A stretch of 29,977 bases of DNA, taken from Tubiluchus corallicola. Taxonomy: Eukaryota > Priapulida > Priapulimorpha > Priapulimorphida > Tubiluchidae. Positions within the stretch are counted from its first letter, which is position 1. Each line of letters begins with the position of its first letter. Under the pieces are notes generated by a model. It ran no database searches. It was not told where the DNA came from and saw nothing but the letters and a program-made list of their open reading frames with translations. The position numbers and the translations under genes are program-made. The stretch lies in assembly GCA_030141605.1 (NCBI GenBank), contig JAQGDQ010001121.1:31098-61074 (forward strand), written 5' to 3'. This document shows, in pieces, positions 20,578 to 29,701 of the stretch.

Positions 20578-23355
20578 CTATCAGCATTGACATTTTATTT
20601 ATCACATAGTTTACACCAGAATACAAATAGACTATAATTGCTATAGTTATTAATTAATCAGGATAAATTATCATAAAGGAAAGAGTTAGGGGTGCAGGAG
20701 AAAGGGCAGCGAAAGATCAACTGGTCATCAGGTCAGCTACCCTTCTCAGGTTAGTGTAACTTGTAAAAAATTTGTAGCGCTGCTAATTGAAAGGTGTAAT
20801 GTAATTATGAAGTAGGTTAAGAAAATCAACTGTTAACATAAATTTATACGGGAAGAAATTAAACTTGAAATTAAATAGGCTATACATCAAGGAAGCACTA
20901 AAATAAAATGAAAAATATGAAATGATGATTAACAAAATATGTAAAGCACTTAACTAACCGATTAAAACAAAAAATAAACTAGAAATTCAAGTCAAACCGA
21001 AAGAAGATAATAAAACCTAAATAATAAATCAGTGAAGGGAACAAAATATGCATGATAAAATCAAACAAAATATAATGAAACAAAAATATGCAATACTGTA
21101 TAATCAAATTACGTTTAGCATAATGCCGAAAGAACTATGGAACACAAGAACTAGTACAGAAAAATGGAGTAAATATGTAATGAAATATGAGTGTGTGACT
21201 AAATAGGCAATATGACTCAAGAAAAATATAATAAAACTTAATGAAAACTGTGAAATAATGAGCAAAATAATTATAATAAAGTGAATATATATGAAGTGAG
21301 AAAAGCATAATATGCAAGCAAAAACATAAGTGGAGCTGGCAAAATTATAAAAAATTATGAGAAAAAAGTGTAAGTGCTGGATTCGTCTGAAGATTACGTA
21401 ATATTGTACAATTATACTTTGACCTATTGTGCTGCGTTCTTACCTTCCCTTTTCATATCTGCGAAGTAATAATAATAATAACAACAATTATATATTTTGA
21501 TGAAAAGATGTACTATGACAATATAATTATAGTTAATACATTAGTACAAGGGGAATACATTAAAACTAACAGAGATGATTCAGAGATGAACTCGACAGTA
21601 CAAGAATGTAGATTTCGAGATCATGTGTTTATAGTCTAAGTTAAGCAATATCATTTCTTCAGTAAGTGAATAAGTGAATGACAGGAAAACTGATTTTGAG
21701 TGGTTTCATCCGTATAATTGGTTTCTTTATTTACAAAAGATGTATACGAATGTGAATGTGGCTGGCAAAAAAGAGCGAATGTCCGTATCATGGAACGGTG
21801 CTAATGACGAATCCATGGTTTGTCGTTTACAACATAGTGTCAGTTACTTATTACTTACTTGCCTTTCTGATTGCCTGTCTACCTATCTATCTACCTACTT
21901 ACCTACCTACCTACCTGCTTACTTGAGTAGTGTGTACTAATGTGTAAACTAGAAGCCAGCAACTGAACAAAAAAGTCGGTACAGAAATGAAACAGAGATA
22001 TTATAAGAATTCAACGATGATTTTAGTCTGACCTTATTTAAATTATTTGATTTCGCTTTGTCTCTTCTATATAATTACGTAAACACCCCTGGTTTTTAAT
22101 GTATGCAAATTGTATATATTATATATTGTAATATATATATATATATACATTGTTTTGCTTTGTGTGTGTGTTTTGTAATTTTCATAATGTTTGTGCTGAG
22201 TGTTCTGTATCACTTGCCCATACCCTTTAGTTAAAAATAGAAAAATCTCTTACCGCCAACTTTCAGAAAACTGTGGGGTCCAGGCTCTTTCATTGTGCTC
22301 CCGGCTATCTCTCGGTATGAAATCATTAGTGCGATCATTGTCGAATGTTCCGCAAAGACCCTCAGTCCGATGAAAATCCTCGGTTGAGACATACATTACA
22401 ATTTGTATGTAACTCGAAGTTGTGTAGGTTTCAACTACTCCCCCATTTGGTAAATAAACCTATTTATAGAAACAACTCTATAATTAATATAATTATTATA
22501 TAGCTTGATTAGAATTTTGGTATGTCCAGAGTAAGTAGCAGAAAAAAACAAACTGCCGCCCCGTCCGTGACGAAACCAGTGATGAACAAGCCGGAGTGCA
22601 CCTTCTACAGAAGTAGGGGTTAGATGGCCACGGTACAAACTCACAGTTAAATTAAATTTCATTACGAAACTTAAAAGCAGGAAATGTTAGACGATTAGAA
22701 TAATTTGAACCATGGTCCTTGAACTTACAACGCAGACCCCATATTTAGGAATGCGATGGCCTAGTGGTCTAAGAAGGCAACATTCTAACGTTTTCACGGT
22801 TTCTATCTTTAAAATCTTGCATCAAAATTTAAGTATTTGTGATTTGCACCATAATTAATAATAATTGAATTACCCATATTTGGCAAATAGATGTATCTAT
22901 ACCAAAAGTGAATTTATTGTCGACCGGTTTTGAACAAACTGTGCATTGTCAAGGCATCTAAAACAAAAGAAATTTGCCAGAATTTAGAAACAACATCGAA
23001 ATACAATTCAATAGGTAAACAACCAAAAGATCTATGGTGTGACGTTATGTAGATAATTTAGTAATTTACCTTACAGGTTACATATCCTGATTGGCATGAA
23101 ACTATGCTACACTCCACAAACAAACAAAAATGTTAGGAGTAACAGAACTGTCAATATTAGGGAGCTGCCGTTTTGTTACTGAATTCCGTAAAACTACTGA
23201 ATTGTATTTCGATGTTGATTCTAAATTCTGGTAAATTTCTTTGTTTTAGATGCCTTGGCAATGAACAGTTTGTTCGAAACCGGTCGGCTATAAATTCAGT
23301 TTTGGCGTATTAATAATAATCGTAATAATAATGATGATGATGATGATGATGATGT

Positions 23356-23391
<36 letters not shown>

Positions 23392-26300
23392 CGATGATGA
23401 TGATGATGATGATAATGATACTGATAATGATAGTGATAATAATAATGATAGTAATTAAAGGCCTTTTTAATGCTAAAGTCATATCACAGTTTTGCCCTCA
23501 AATACTTCAATCCACTATATGTGATAGACAAAAAACAATGCAGTAACGATGTACAACGTGCGAGTGTTTTAGCGTGTCGTTTCGTTTGTAAGTGTCTCAG
23601 AATTTGTGTTTACTTTTGGTTAATCAACTTACAATACAAAGGTGAAGTATACAAAGTATATATATGATTTAATAACTCTAAGTGATTTCATTTGGCATTA
23701 TAAAAGGGAAGAAAGGAGAATCACAAAAAGACTTTGAACACAAAGTTATATCACTTAAATATTACGCTTTCATATTTGAAAGACTAATGCAATTAGAAGA
23801 GAAAGTTCTTAGTAATTTTTAGATATTCACACCAATTGGTAAAGCGTCACTGCATCGCTATCCCAGTCTGCACCACTGATTCACCAAAACCACATTATTG
23901 ATCTTACTTATACTTACAATATCAAGTAATTTATGCTTTTGTTTAGTTAGTGAAGGGTGTGCTATGCATGTTCTGATTATTTTTTCAAACTTTATAAACT
24001 TGTTTCAAACGAGTCATTGCTGAACTTTAATTTACAAATCTTATAGAGTGTTACTGCTACTACAAGCTCTATCTGCAATAAGACGAGGTTTTTAACTTTC
24101 ACTTATGAGGAATTTTTTCTTGTGCTTTAAGATTTTTTGATTAATAGTTGTACATTACCTGAATACCTACAGAAACCTTACCAGATATCCCCGTTGTTCA
24201 GCTTTTCCCATTTTAAAGTGTTTCCAGTATATAACTCTTTTGTTTGCGCTTTTAAAGCTCTAGCTTGTCTAACACCTGGTGGCGTCTTATCTTCGTAATG
24301 GACTTGCATGCCGTGCTTACATCTATCTAGCCACCACACTTCCCAACCAGCTTGGACAGCAACACCACAATTGCATCCGCCTGTATTTCCATAACCACAG
24401 TCTCCAAAACGTCCTTGCACCTGGTAAAAACAGGAAAAAATTCTCTATTGACGAGTGTCGAAGCGGCTTTTTTGCGAGGTAAAGCTAACATGTGTTGGAG
24501 ATAATTTTAATAACAAGATTTTATCAGTTAAAGTAACGGAACAATTTTATTAAAAAAAATTAAATATTAAAATAGGTTATTGAGGCTGCCAACAACACTT
24601 TAACTCTCCCAGTGTCAGTGACGCACCAGCGTAGCTCACTTTGACGCACCGGTACGTAACGCCAAACGCAATACACAACAACACAAGCCCAATGTACAAC
24701 AACACAAGCCCAATGTACAACAACACAAGCCCAATGTACAACAACACAAGCCCAATGTACAACAACACAAGCCCAATGTACAACAACACAAGCCCAATGT
24801 GCAACTACACAAGCCCAATGTACAACAACACAAGCCCAATGTACAACAACACAGGCCCAATGTACAACAATACAAGCCCAATGTGCAACAACACAAGCCC
24901 AATGTGCAACAACACAAGCCCAATGTGCAACAACACAAGCCCAATATACAACAACACAAGCCCAATGTACAACAACACAAGCCCAATGTACAACAACACA
25001 AGCCCAATGTACAACAACACAGGCCCAATGTACAGCAATACAAGCCCAATGTGCAACAACACAAGCCCAACGTGCAACAACACAAGCCCAATGTGCAACA
25101 ACACAAGCCCAATGTACAACAACACAAGCCCAATGTACAACAACACAAGCCCAATGTGCAACAACACAAGCCCAATGTGCAACAACACAAGCCCAATATA
25201 CAACAACACAAGCCCAATGTGCAACAACACAAGCCCAATATACAAAAACACTAGCACAATACATAACAACACAGGCACAGTACACAACACAAGCGCAATA
25301 CACAAAAACACAAGCCCAATGTGCAACAACACAAGCCCAATATACAACAACACAAGCCCAATGTGCAACAACACAAGCCCAATATACAACAACACAAGCC
25401 CAATGTGCAACAACACAGGCCCAATGTACAACAACACAAGCCCAATATACACCAACACAAGCCCAAATGTACAACAACACAAGCCCAATGTGCAACAACA
25501 CAAGCCCAATGTACAACAACACAAGCCCAATGTACAACAACACAAGCCCAAATGTACAACACAAGCCCAATGTACAACAACACAAGCCCAAATGTACAAC
25601 ACAAGCCCAATGTACAACAAGACAAGCCCAATATACAAAAACACTAGCACAATACATAACAACACAGGCACAGTACACAACACAAGCGCAATACACAACA
25701 ACACAAGCACAATATACAACAATACAAACACAATACACAACAATAAAAGTGCTCAAATGGTGTCACAAAAGTAACCAATACGCGCTTACCATAAAAGGAA
25801 AGTTATTATTATACTCCGTATTTCTGTACATAATGAAGTCGCCGTCATACAAATGTCTGTATTCTCTGCAAACGAAAAACTAGAGGTGTAGTTAATTAAT
25901 TAACATTCATCTTATGCCAGTTGCGTGTCATAATGATATTACGACGTGGAAACATTTATGCTGCAAATAACACATGACACGCGATGGTGGAAAATACCGT
26001 AGATAGCATAGAAGACGTCGTAAATTTTGTACGGTTTAAATTTGTTTCTTTAAAGTCAATTTTTCACTAAGTTAAAGTTAAATAACTCCTCAGTGGCAAC
26101 TTTCCCGGCCGTTAAGACAGCCGTATCAGCATTGTGTTAGTTTTGCCTGATACAAATTCAAATTCTTTTAATCTTTCTCGAATTGAGAAACAATTATTTT
26201 ATTTTAAATCACATTGTGCTCTTGCAACAACTGGTTAGAGTAACTTCGATCTTCAAGTGAAAAGTATCAGTGTTACTATTACGCAACGCTGAGCAGGAAA

Positions 26301-26570
26301 AACATTCATCGATTCACATTTTACAAGTTTTCTTGATTGACATTCATATGCCTTACCTTCATAAATTGTTCTAACCAAAAACTTGATCTCATATTTGCTA
26401 GTTATTCTGTCAAGGAAATCATGAGTTTACTAAACTTGTGGCTACGGCTAAGTTCAACAATACCTAAGCTATACTTACACTCCATCAAATGTTGTCATAT
26501 GAGGATCTCCCACTGCCTTACAAATACCAACTTGACCACCATCTGGTCTATCGAAATCATTGATGTAGAT
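20292..26570 (-). CDS. VWDE-like gene, partial (exons 26570-26479, 25865-25790, 24420-24182, 22459-22254, 20577-20292)
   Basis: Five minus-strand exons encode a von Willebrand factor type D domain. In order: ICKAVGDPHMTTFDG (D-domain start), EYRHLYDGDFIMYRNTE, a Cys-rich stretch GCNCGVAVQAG..DRC, then EGLCGTFDNDRTNDFIPR (the conserved GLCG(T/N)F(D/N) core), then a Cys-containing tail. The order and spacing resemble vertebrate VWDE (von Willebrand factor D and EGF domain protein), a secreted or matrix protein family; that match is from memory. Exon phases 0-2, 2-0, 0-2, 0-2 and 2-1 join cleanly except between 24182 and 22459. The 5' side is cut by the inverted-repeat boundary at 27090, so upstream exons are missing on this strand. 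No 3' end is seen. Confidence 0.75.
20578..22253. other. intron of the VWDE-like gene
   Basis: AT-rich, no exon seen on either strand. It contains a CTAC/CTAT tetranucleotide tract (21886-21925) and an AT run (22129-22148). Open frames at 21427-21639 and 21674-21940 have no domain character. Confidence 0.6.
21886..21925. repeat. (CTAC/CTAT)n microsatellite
   Basis: About ten imperfect tetranucleotide units (CTAT, CTAC, TTAC). Confidence 0.9.
22254..22459 (-). CDS. VWDE-like exon, vWD core (GLCGTFD)
   Basis: Minus strand. It encodes VYLPNGGVVETY, then IQIVMYVSTEDFHRTE, then GLCGTFDNDRTNDFIPRDS, then FSESWR, and ends in phase 2 at donor GTAAGA. GLCGTFDN is the hallmark strand and turn of the vWD domain. 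The only visible acceptor (CTATAAATAG before 22459) gives phase 0, but the exon at 24182 ends in phase 2, so the join is out of frame as seen (see findings). Confidence 0.8.
22901..23310. mobile_element. MITE-like element, copy 2, opposite orientation
   Basis: About 115-bp terminal inverted repeats: the left end ATACCAAAAGTGAATTTATT and right end TAAATTCAGTTTTGGCGTAT are the tips, with GACCGGTTT, CAAGGCATCTAAAACA and ATTTTGTATTTCGATG-type inner parts on both sides. There is no coding capacity. The interior (GACAGTTCTGTTACTCC in reverse complement) matches copy 1. It abuts a GAT microsatellite. Confidence 0.85.
23311..23458. repeat. (GAT)n / (AAT)n microsatellite
   Basis: About 150 bp, mainly GAT with AAT ends, directly next to the MITE right end. 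Poly-Met and poly-Ile open frames here are artefacts. Confidence 0.95.
24182..24420 (-). CDS. VWDE-like exon, Cys-rich strand of vWD
   Basis: The minus-strand acceptor CTGTTTTTACCAG precedes VQGRFGDCGYGNTGGCNCG, then VAVQAGWEVWWLDRC, then TPPGVRQARALKAQT and TLKWEKLNNGDI; the donor GTAAGG follows. The DCG..CNCG..DRC cysteine pattern is that of the vWD/VWDE middle region. 239 bp, phase 0 in and phase 2 out. Confidence 0.8.
24670..25745. repeat. minisatellite, 21-bp unit, about 50 copies
   Basis: The unit is ACAACAACACAAGCCCAATGT, with variants at two positions (ATGTAC, ATGTGC, ATATAC), plus a few 20- and 22-bp units near 25465-25610. A variant block with AAAAACACTAGCACAATAC occurs at 25236 and again at 25629, showing an internal duplication of 393 bp. 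It lies in an intron of the VWDE-like gene. Because 21 is a multiple of three, long open frames appear in several phases. Confidence 0.97.
25790..25865 (-). CDS. VWDE-like exon, vWD second strand
   Basis: The minus-strand acceptor TTCGTTTGCAG is followed by A GAA TAC; the first base completes the Val codon left by the exon ending at 26479. It encodes EYRHLYDGDFIMYRNTE then NNNFPFM, and the donor GTAAGC follows. The DGxxY..GxFxxYRN pattern is the second and third strand of a vWD domain. 76 bp, phase 2-0. The right-arm counterpart lies beyond the window. Confidence 0.75.
25866..26478. other. intron of the VWDE-like gene, partly inside the inverted repeat
   Basis: No exon is needed: exons 26479 and 25865 join in frame. 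The frame at 26337-26591 (plus) is antisense to the vWD exon. On the minus strand a short AG..GTAAGG interval (about 26356-26409) could encode TSKYEIKFLVRTIYEG, but including it is not needed for a normal vWD domain. Confidence 0.5.
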
Positions 26571-27090
26571 CTGCAAGTAGACATTGTTTAAAACTATGAT
26601 GGTGTTATATACACACATGATCTTTAAAATATCTTTTGCATTGTACAGTGGCTTGTTCTACGTTTAGCCACGATTATTAACTTAACCAGCAGTCATAGTC
26701 ATAAATACATCATATTTCGCCTTTTTCCTTATTCGGGCTCAAAAATTCCCATCTTATATATTTTTATTACTTATATTTATTTATTTAATAATTTTATTTA
26801 TTATTAAATTTATTTATTTATATTTATTTATATTTTTATATTTTTATTTATACATCTTATTTTTTATAGCTTACTAGAACAGCCGTTCACGTATGATATC
26901 GGGGTAAATTGAGCTCTGATGGCACTGCGCGACATCTGTCGGGCGATTGTTGTAATTATGTCGAATAACTTAAAAGAAGTGGAAATTGTTATCGTATTAT
27001 TTTGTTTGCCAGATGGCAGCACTGTGCAGCATCCAGCTTAAATGGTTTTAACCACGCACGAGTCGGGTGTATTTAAGACCAGGACTCACA
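26203..27090 (+). repeat. inverted repeat, left arm (at least 888 bp)
   Basis: Position x on this arm pairs with position 56180 minus x on the right arm over the whole visible length, without a gap. The inner edge is AGGACTCACA at 27081-27090, pairing with TGTGAGTCCT at 29090. The outer edge is set only by the window end, so the true arm may be longer. It contains the vWD exon 26570-26479 (minus) and an ATTT-rich tract near 26756-26866. Confidence 0.95.
26479..26570 (-). CDS. VWDE-like exon, vWD domain start (left copy)
   Basis: The minus-strand acceptor TCTACTTGCAG precedes IYINDFDRPDGGQVG, then ICKAVGDPHMTTFDG, and the donor GTAAGT. GDPHxTTFDG is the classic opening of a vWD domain. 92 bp, phase 0-2. 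An identical exon lies at 29610-29701 on the plus strand. Confidence 0.85.
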
Positions 27091-27592
27091 AGTAGGCATA
27101 TATAATAATGTGCATTTATAAATAGGAATAATTCTGCGTGTGTTGCATTATGAGGAAGATGCAATACGCTGATTTATTTGGTCAAGCCTGTCGTACGGAA
27201 AAAAAGGAAAATTTAGTTATTAACTGCCAGTTGGTTTTCTCACGCCCTCTTTAGCACTGGAGCAGGTGCTGAGATGGCGTAAAGTACCTAGTAAACACGG
27301 GGTCATTCCATACCACCACACTTGTAGTGACAGTATGCGAATGGCTTTCTGATAGACAGAGCATTCAACAATATAGAAATGTACTTGAAAAACTGGTTTT
27401 AGTAACCCCTCTACAGAAAATTCTCTGTCCTGGTAAGAGGAATGAAGCAGCAAAGAAGAGAAAAAAAATTATTTTATCGAAAATAAACTTTATAAACGTT
27501 TTGCAAAAATTAACAAAACCTTTGAAAACTATGACAGTGTTTTAGAAGTGCTTAACTTTGCAAACATCTATGCACTATACTCGGTCTTTCAG
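27091..27592. other. spacer of the inverted repeat, nothing firm
   Basis: Unique sequence left of the plus-strand exon. Open frames at 27220-27453 (minus) and 27327-27545 (plus) have no recognised domain. It should be intron of the right-hand gene copy. Confidence 0.5.
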
Positions 27593-27775
27593 ATAGCCTT
27601 TTCTGATTGTAATCTCAATATATCTCATGATGAATGGAATAGACAGCACGCATTTCCAGTAAGGGCAACTGTTGATGGTCAATATGATGGTCAACAGAAA
27701 CGCATTGTCCAATTAATTGTCCATGAAAGTAACGCACACAGCATTTGGTCCTCGTACCACGCACCAGAAGTCTCT
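27593..27775 (+). CDS. VWDE-like exon upstream of the vWD domain
   Basis: The acceptor CGGTCTTTCAG ends at 27592 and the donor GTAAGT begins at 27776. 183 bp, 61 codons, phase 0-0. It encodes DCNLNISHDEWNRQHAFPV, then RATVDGQYDGQQKRIVQL, then WSSYHAPEVS. The pattern (EW..P..V.A..D...DG...R) is what one sees in Calx-beta-like and VWDE N-terminal segments; that comparison is from memory. No counterpart exists for the minus-strand copy. Confidence 0.65.
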
Positions 27776-29701
27776 GTAAGTATAACAGTGATCTAGAAAA
27801 AAACCACTGGTGTTTATTTTTCATTATTACGTTATGTTAGAATTTCACTTTTTTCATTTTTTATTAATTCATGTTAACTTGCAAGCGCAGTGGGCTGGCG
27901 TAGAGGGTTTGAAAGTAATACAGTGATCTCGGTCAAAGGGTCACGATCACTGGAATTTGGTCTGTTTTTGATACCATTCAACTTCTGTTAGGGCTACTTT
28001 ATGTTACATTCAATTTATTTTATGAGTATTTATATACATGGTATTCCAAACAAGATGTGTACTTGGGCTTTTACAAATTTGGGTTTCTTTAAGAGCATGT
28101 GAAAGGATCCAGAATGCATAACATAGTGAGTATCTAAAACTATAAGAGAGCCCGAGAAAGGAGCCAAAATGCATGACAATGAGTAACTGGAAAACCATAG
28201 CAACTAGACCATGCTTCCTCATGAAACTTGCTGGGTGTACACCAGGAGTTGGGGTAGGGGGTCAAGCAATCGTAAAAATGAGATTAAGAGCCCGAGACAG
28301 CAACCAAGATTTGAAAATTAGGGCTTCTACTTGTTGTGGAGATCGCTAACATCTATTAGAATGAAATAGAACATTGTAGAATGTTCCATTAGAATAATCG
28401 TCTTACCTTGTAGAATGTTCTAGAAAGAAAAGTTTAGAATGTTCCCTGGCACCCTATATAAGGCGATGCAGGCCGCTGAAACACACTCATACGCAGATTC
28501 ACACGGACGCCACTTACACATTCTCTTGTATACATACATTTTCAGATACACTCAAACGTTGTTCAGACTTTCACGTTTACTGCAATAATTTCGCGTTCCT
28601 TCATACTTTTGTGTTGTAGAATTCTCACTTAATAAACTAGTTTAAATTTGACGAAGTGTTTTCTGGTTTTTTTTTTCTACGAGCCTTCCGAGAGAAACAA
28701 AACACAACACTATTTTTAACTCATGTTACATTACAATCACTTAGAGGTATAGACACACGAAACTCACAGTGTAAGGGCATTTTTAAAATAAGAGAATAAC
28801 ATTTTCTTAGTGTTGGCACCAGTAAGATGGCGCTACTAGGCGTGACTAGAAAAGACACACCTCCGGGCTTGACCGAAGATGTTTAATCACGTGCCAGGTC
28901 CTTACTCACTCGGAAGCTGCAACGGTGACGTCATTACGGGCGTTTAAAGTACATGTAAATGATGCAAAACACCAAGTTTTGTTCACAATTCAGTCAGCTG
29001 CAACGGTTGATAAGCGTTTTGCAGTGCTTACCATGTCAAAAATAAAGTTTTGCCGAATAGAAATCCTTTTGTATGAGCTGTATAATTATTGTGAGTCCTG
29101 GTCTTAAATACACCCGACTCGTGCGTGGTTAAAACCATTTAAGCTGGATGCTGCACAGTGCTGCCATCTGGCAAACAAAATAATACGATAACAATTTCCA
29201 CTTCTTTTAAGTTATTCGACATAATTACAACAATCGCCCGACAGATGTCGCGCAGTGCCATCAGAGCTCAATTTACCCCGATATCATACGTGAACGGCTG
29301 TTCTAGTAAGCTATAAAAAATAAGATGTATAAATAAAAATATAAAAATATAAATAAATATAAATAAATAAATTTAATAATAAATAAAATTATTAAATAAA
29401 TAAATATAAGTAATAAAAATATATAAGATGGGAATTTTTGAGCCCGAATAAGGAAAAAGGCGAAATATGATGTATTTATGACTATGACTGCTGGTTAAGT
29501 TAATAATCGTGGCTAAACGTAGAACAAGCCACTGTACAATGCAAAAGATATTTTAAAGATCATGTGTGTATATAACACCATCATAGTTTTAAACAATGTC
29601 TACTTGCAGATCTACATCAATGATTTCGATAGACCAGATGGTGGTCAAGTTGGTATTTGTAAGGCAGTGGGAGATCCTCATATGACAACATTTGATGGAG
29701 T
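27593..29701 (+). CDS. VWDE-like gene, second partial copy (exons 27593-27775, 29610-29701)
   Basis: Two plus-strand exons join phase 0 to phase 0. The first is a beta-sandwich-like segment that precedes the vWD domain in VWDE-like proteins; the second is the vWD opening (GDPHMTTFDG). The join reads YHAPEVS then IYINDFDRPDGG. The intron between them holds a probable solo LTR, a promoter-like cluster and part of the inverted repeat. The gene runs off the right edge. It is arranged head to head with the minus-strand copy at 20292-26570. Confidence 0.7.
28085..28205. repeat. imperfect 54-bp tandem repeat
   Basis: GAAAGGATCCAGAATGCATAACA at 28101 is followed at 28155 by GAAAGGAGCCAAAATGCATGACA with similar downstream sequence. 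Two diverged units. Confidence 0.6.
28332..28709 (+). mobile_element. probable solo LTR, 378 bp
   Basis: The ends are TGTTGTG (28332) and CACAACA (28703-28709), an exact 7-bp terminal inverted repeat with TG..CA tips. The flanks CTACT and CTATT match 4 of 5 bases, as expected for an aged target duplication. Inside, in LTR order: enhancer-like elements (28379-28444), TATATAAG at 28455, AATAAA at 28631, and a GT/T-rich stretch just after. No internal retrotransposon sequence adjoins it, so it would be the product of LTR-LTR recombination. Confidence 0.7.
28379..28444 (+). promoter_or_regulatory. heat-shock-element-like cluster upstream of a TATA box
   Basis: Three GAATGTTC palindromes at 28379, 28413 and 28437. 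The middle one extends to GAAtgTTCtaGAA (28413-28425), which matches the three-unit heat shock factor site. A TATATAAG box follows at 28455. Regulation by heat shock factor is inferred only from the motif. Confidence 0.55.
28824..28933. promoter_or_regulatory. promoter-like motif cluster
   Basis: AAGATGGCG (28824-28832, YY1-like), CACGTG (28888-28893, E-box) and TGACGTCA (28926-28933, CRE) lie within 110 bp in the inverted-repeat spacer. Direction and target are unclear. The short frame 28925-29107 that follows has no recognised domain. Confidence 0.3.

Larger units (their letters stand above)
22460..24181. other. intron with MITE copy 2 and GAT repeat
   Basis: It contains the MITE-like element (22901-23310) and a (GAT)n tract (23311-23458). 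The frame at 22435-22662 (minus) overlaps the exon edge in another phase. A small exon may be hidden here because the flanking phases do not match. Confidence 0.5.

Noticed and set aside
24670-25745. CRISPR-like array
   Set aside because: There are no unique spacers between repeats, the units are contiguous 21-mers, and the genome is eukaryotic.
24560-25756. Long open frames on both strands (377 to 398 residues)
   Set aside because: They are the 21-bp minisatellite read in different phases. Several frames are open at once and the predicted proteins are pure repeats.
26356-26409. Possible extra minus-strand exon TSKYEIKFLVRTIYEG between AG and GTAAGG
   Set aside because: Exons 26479 and 25865 already join in frame and give a normal vWD opening, and the segment does not resemble vWD sequence. 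Alternative splicing is not excluded.
26337-26591. 84-residue plus-strand frame, repeated at 29589-29843 on the minus strand
   Set aside because: Both are antisense to the vWD exon with its splice sites. The GDPHMTTFDG reading on the other strand is far more convincing.
27220-27545. Possible transposase fragment in the spacer
   Set aside because: Neither strand shows a recognisable catalytic motif; composition only.
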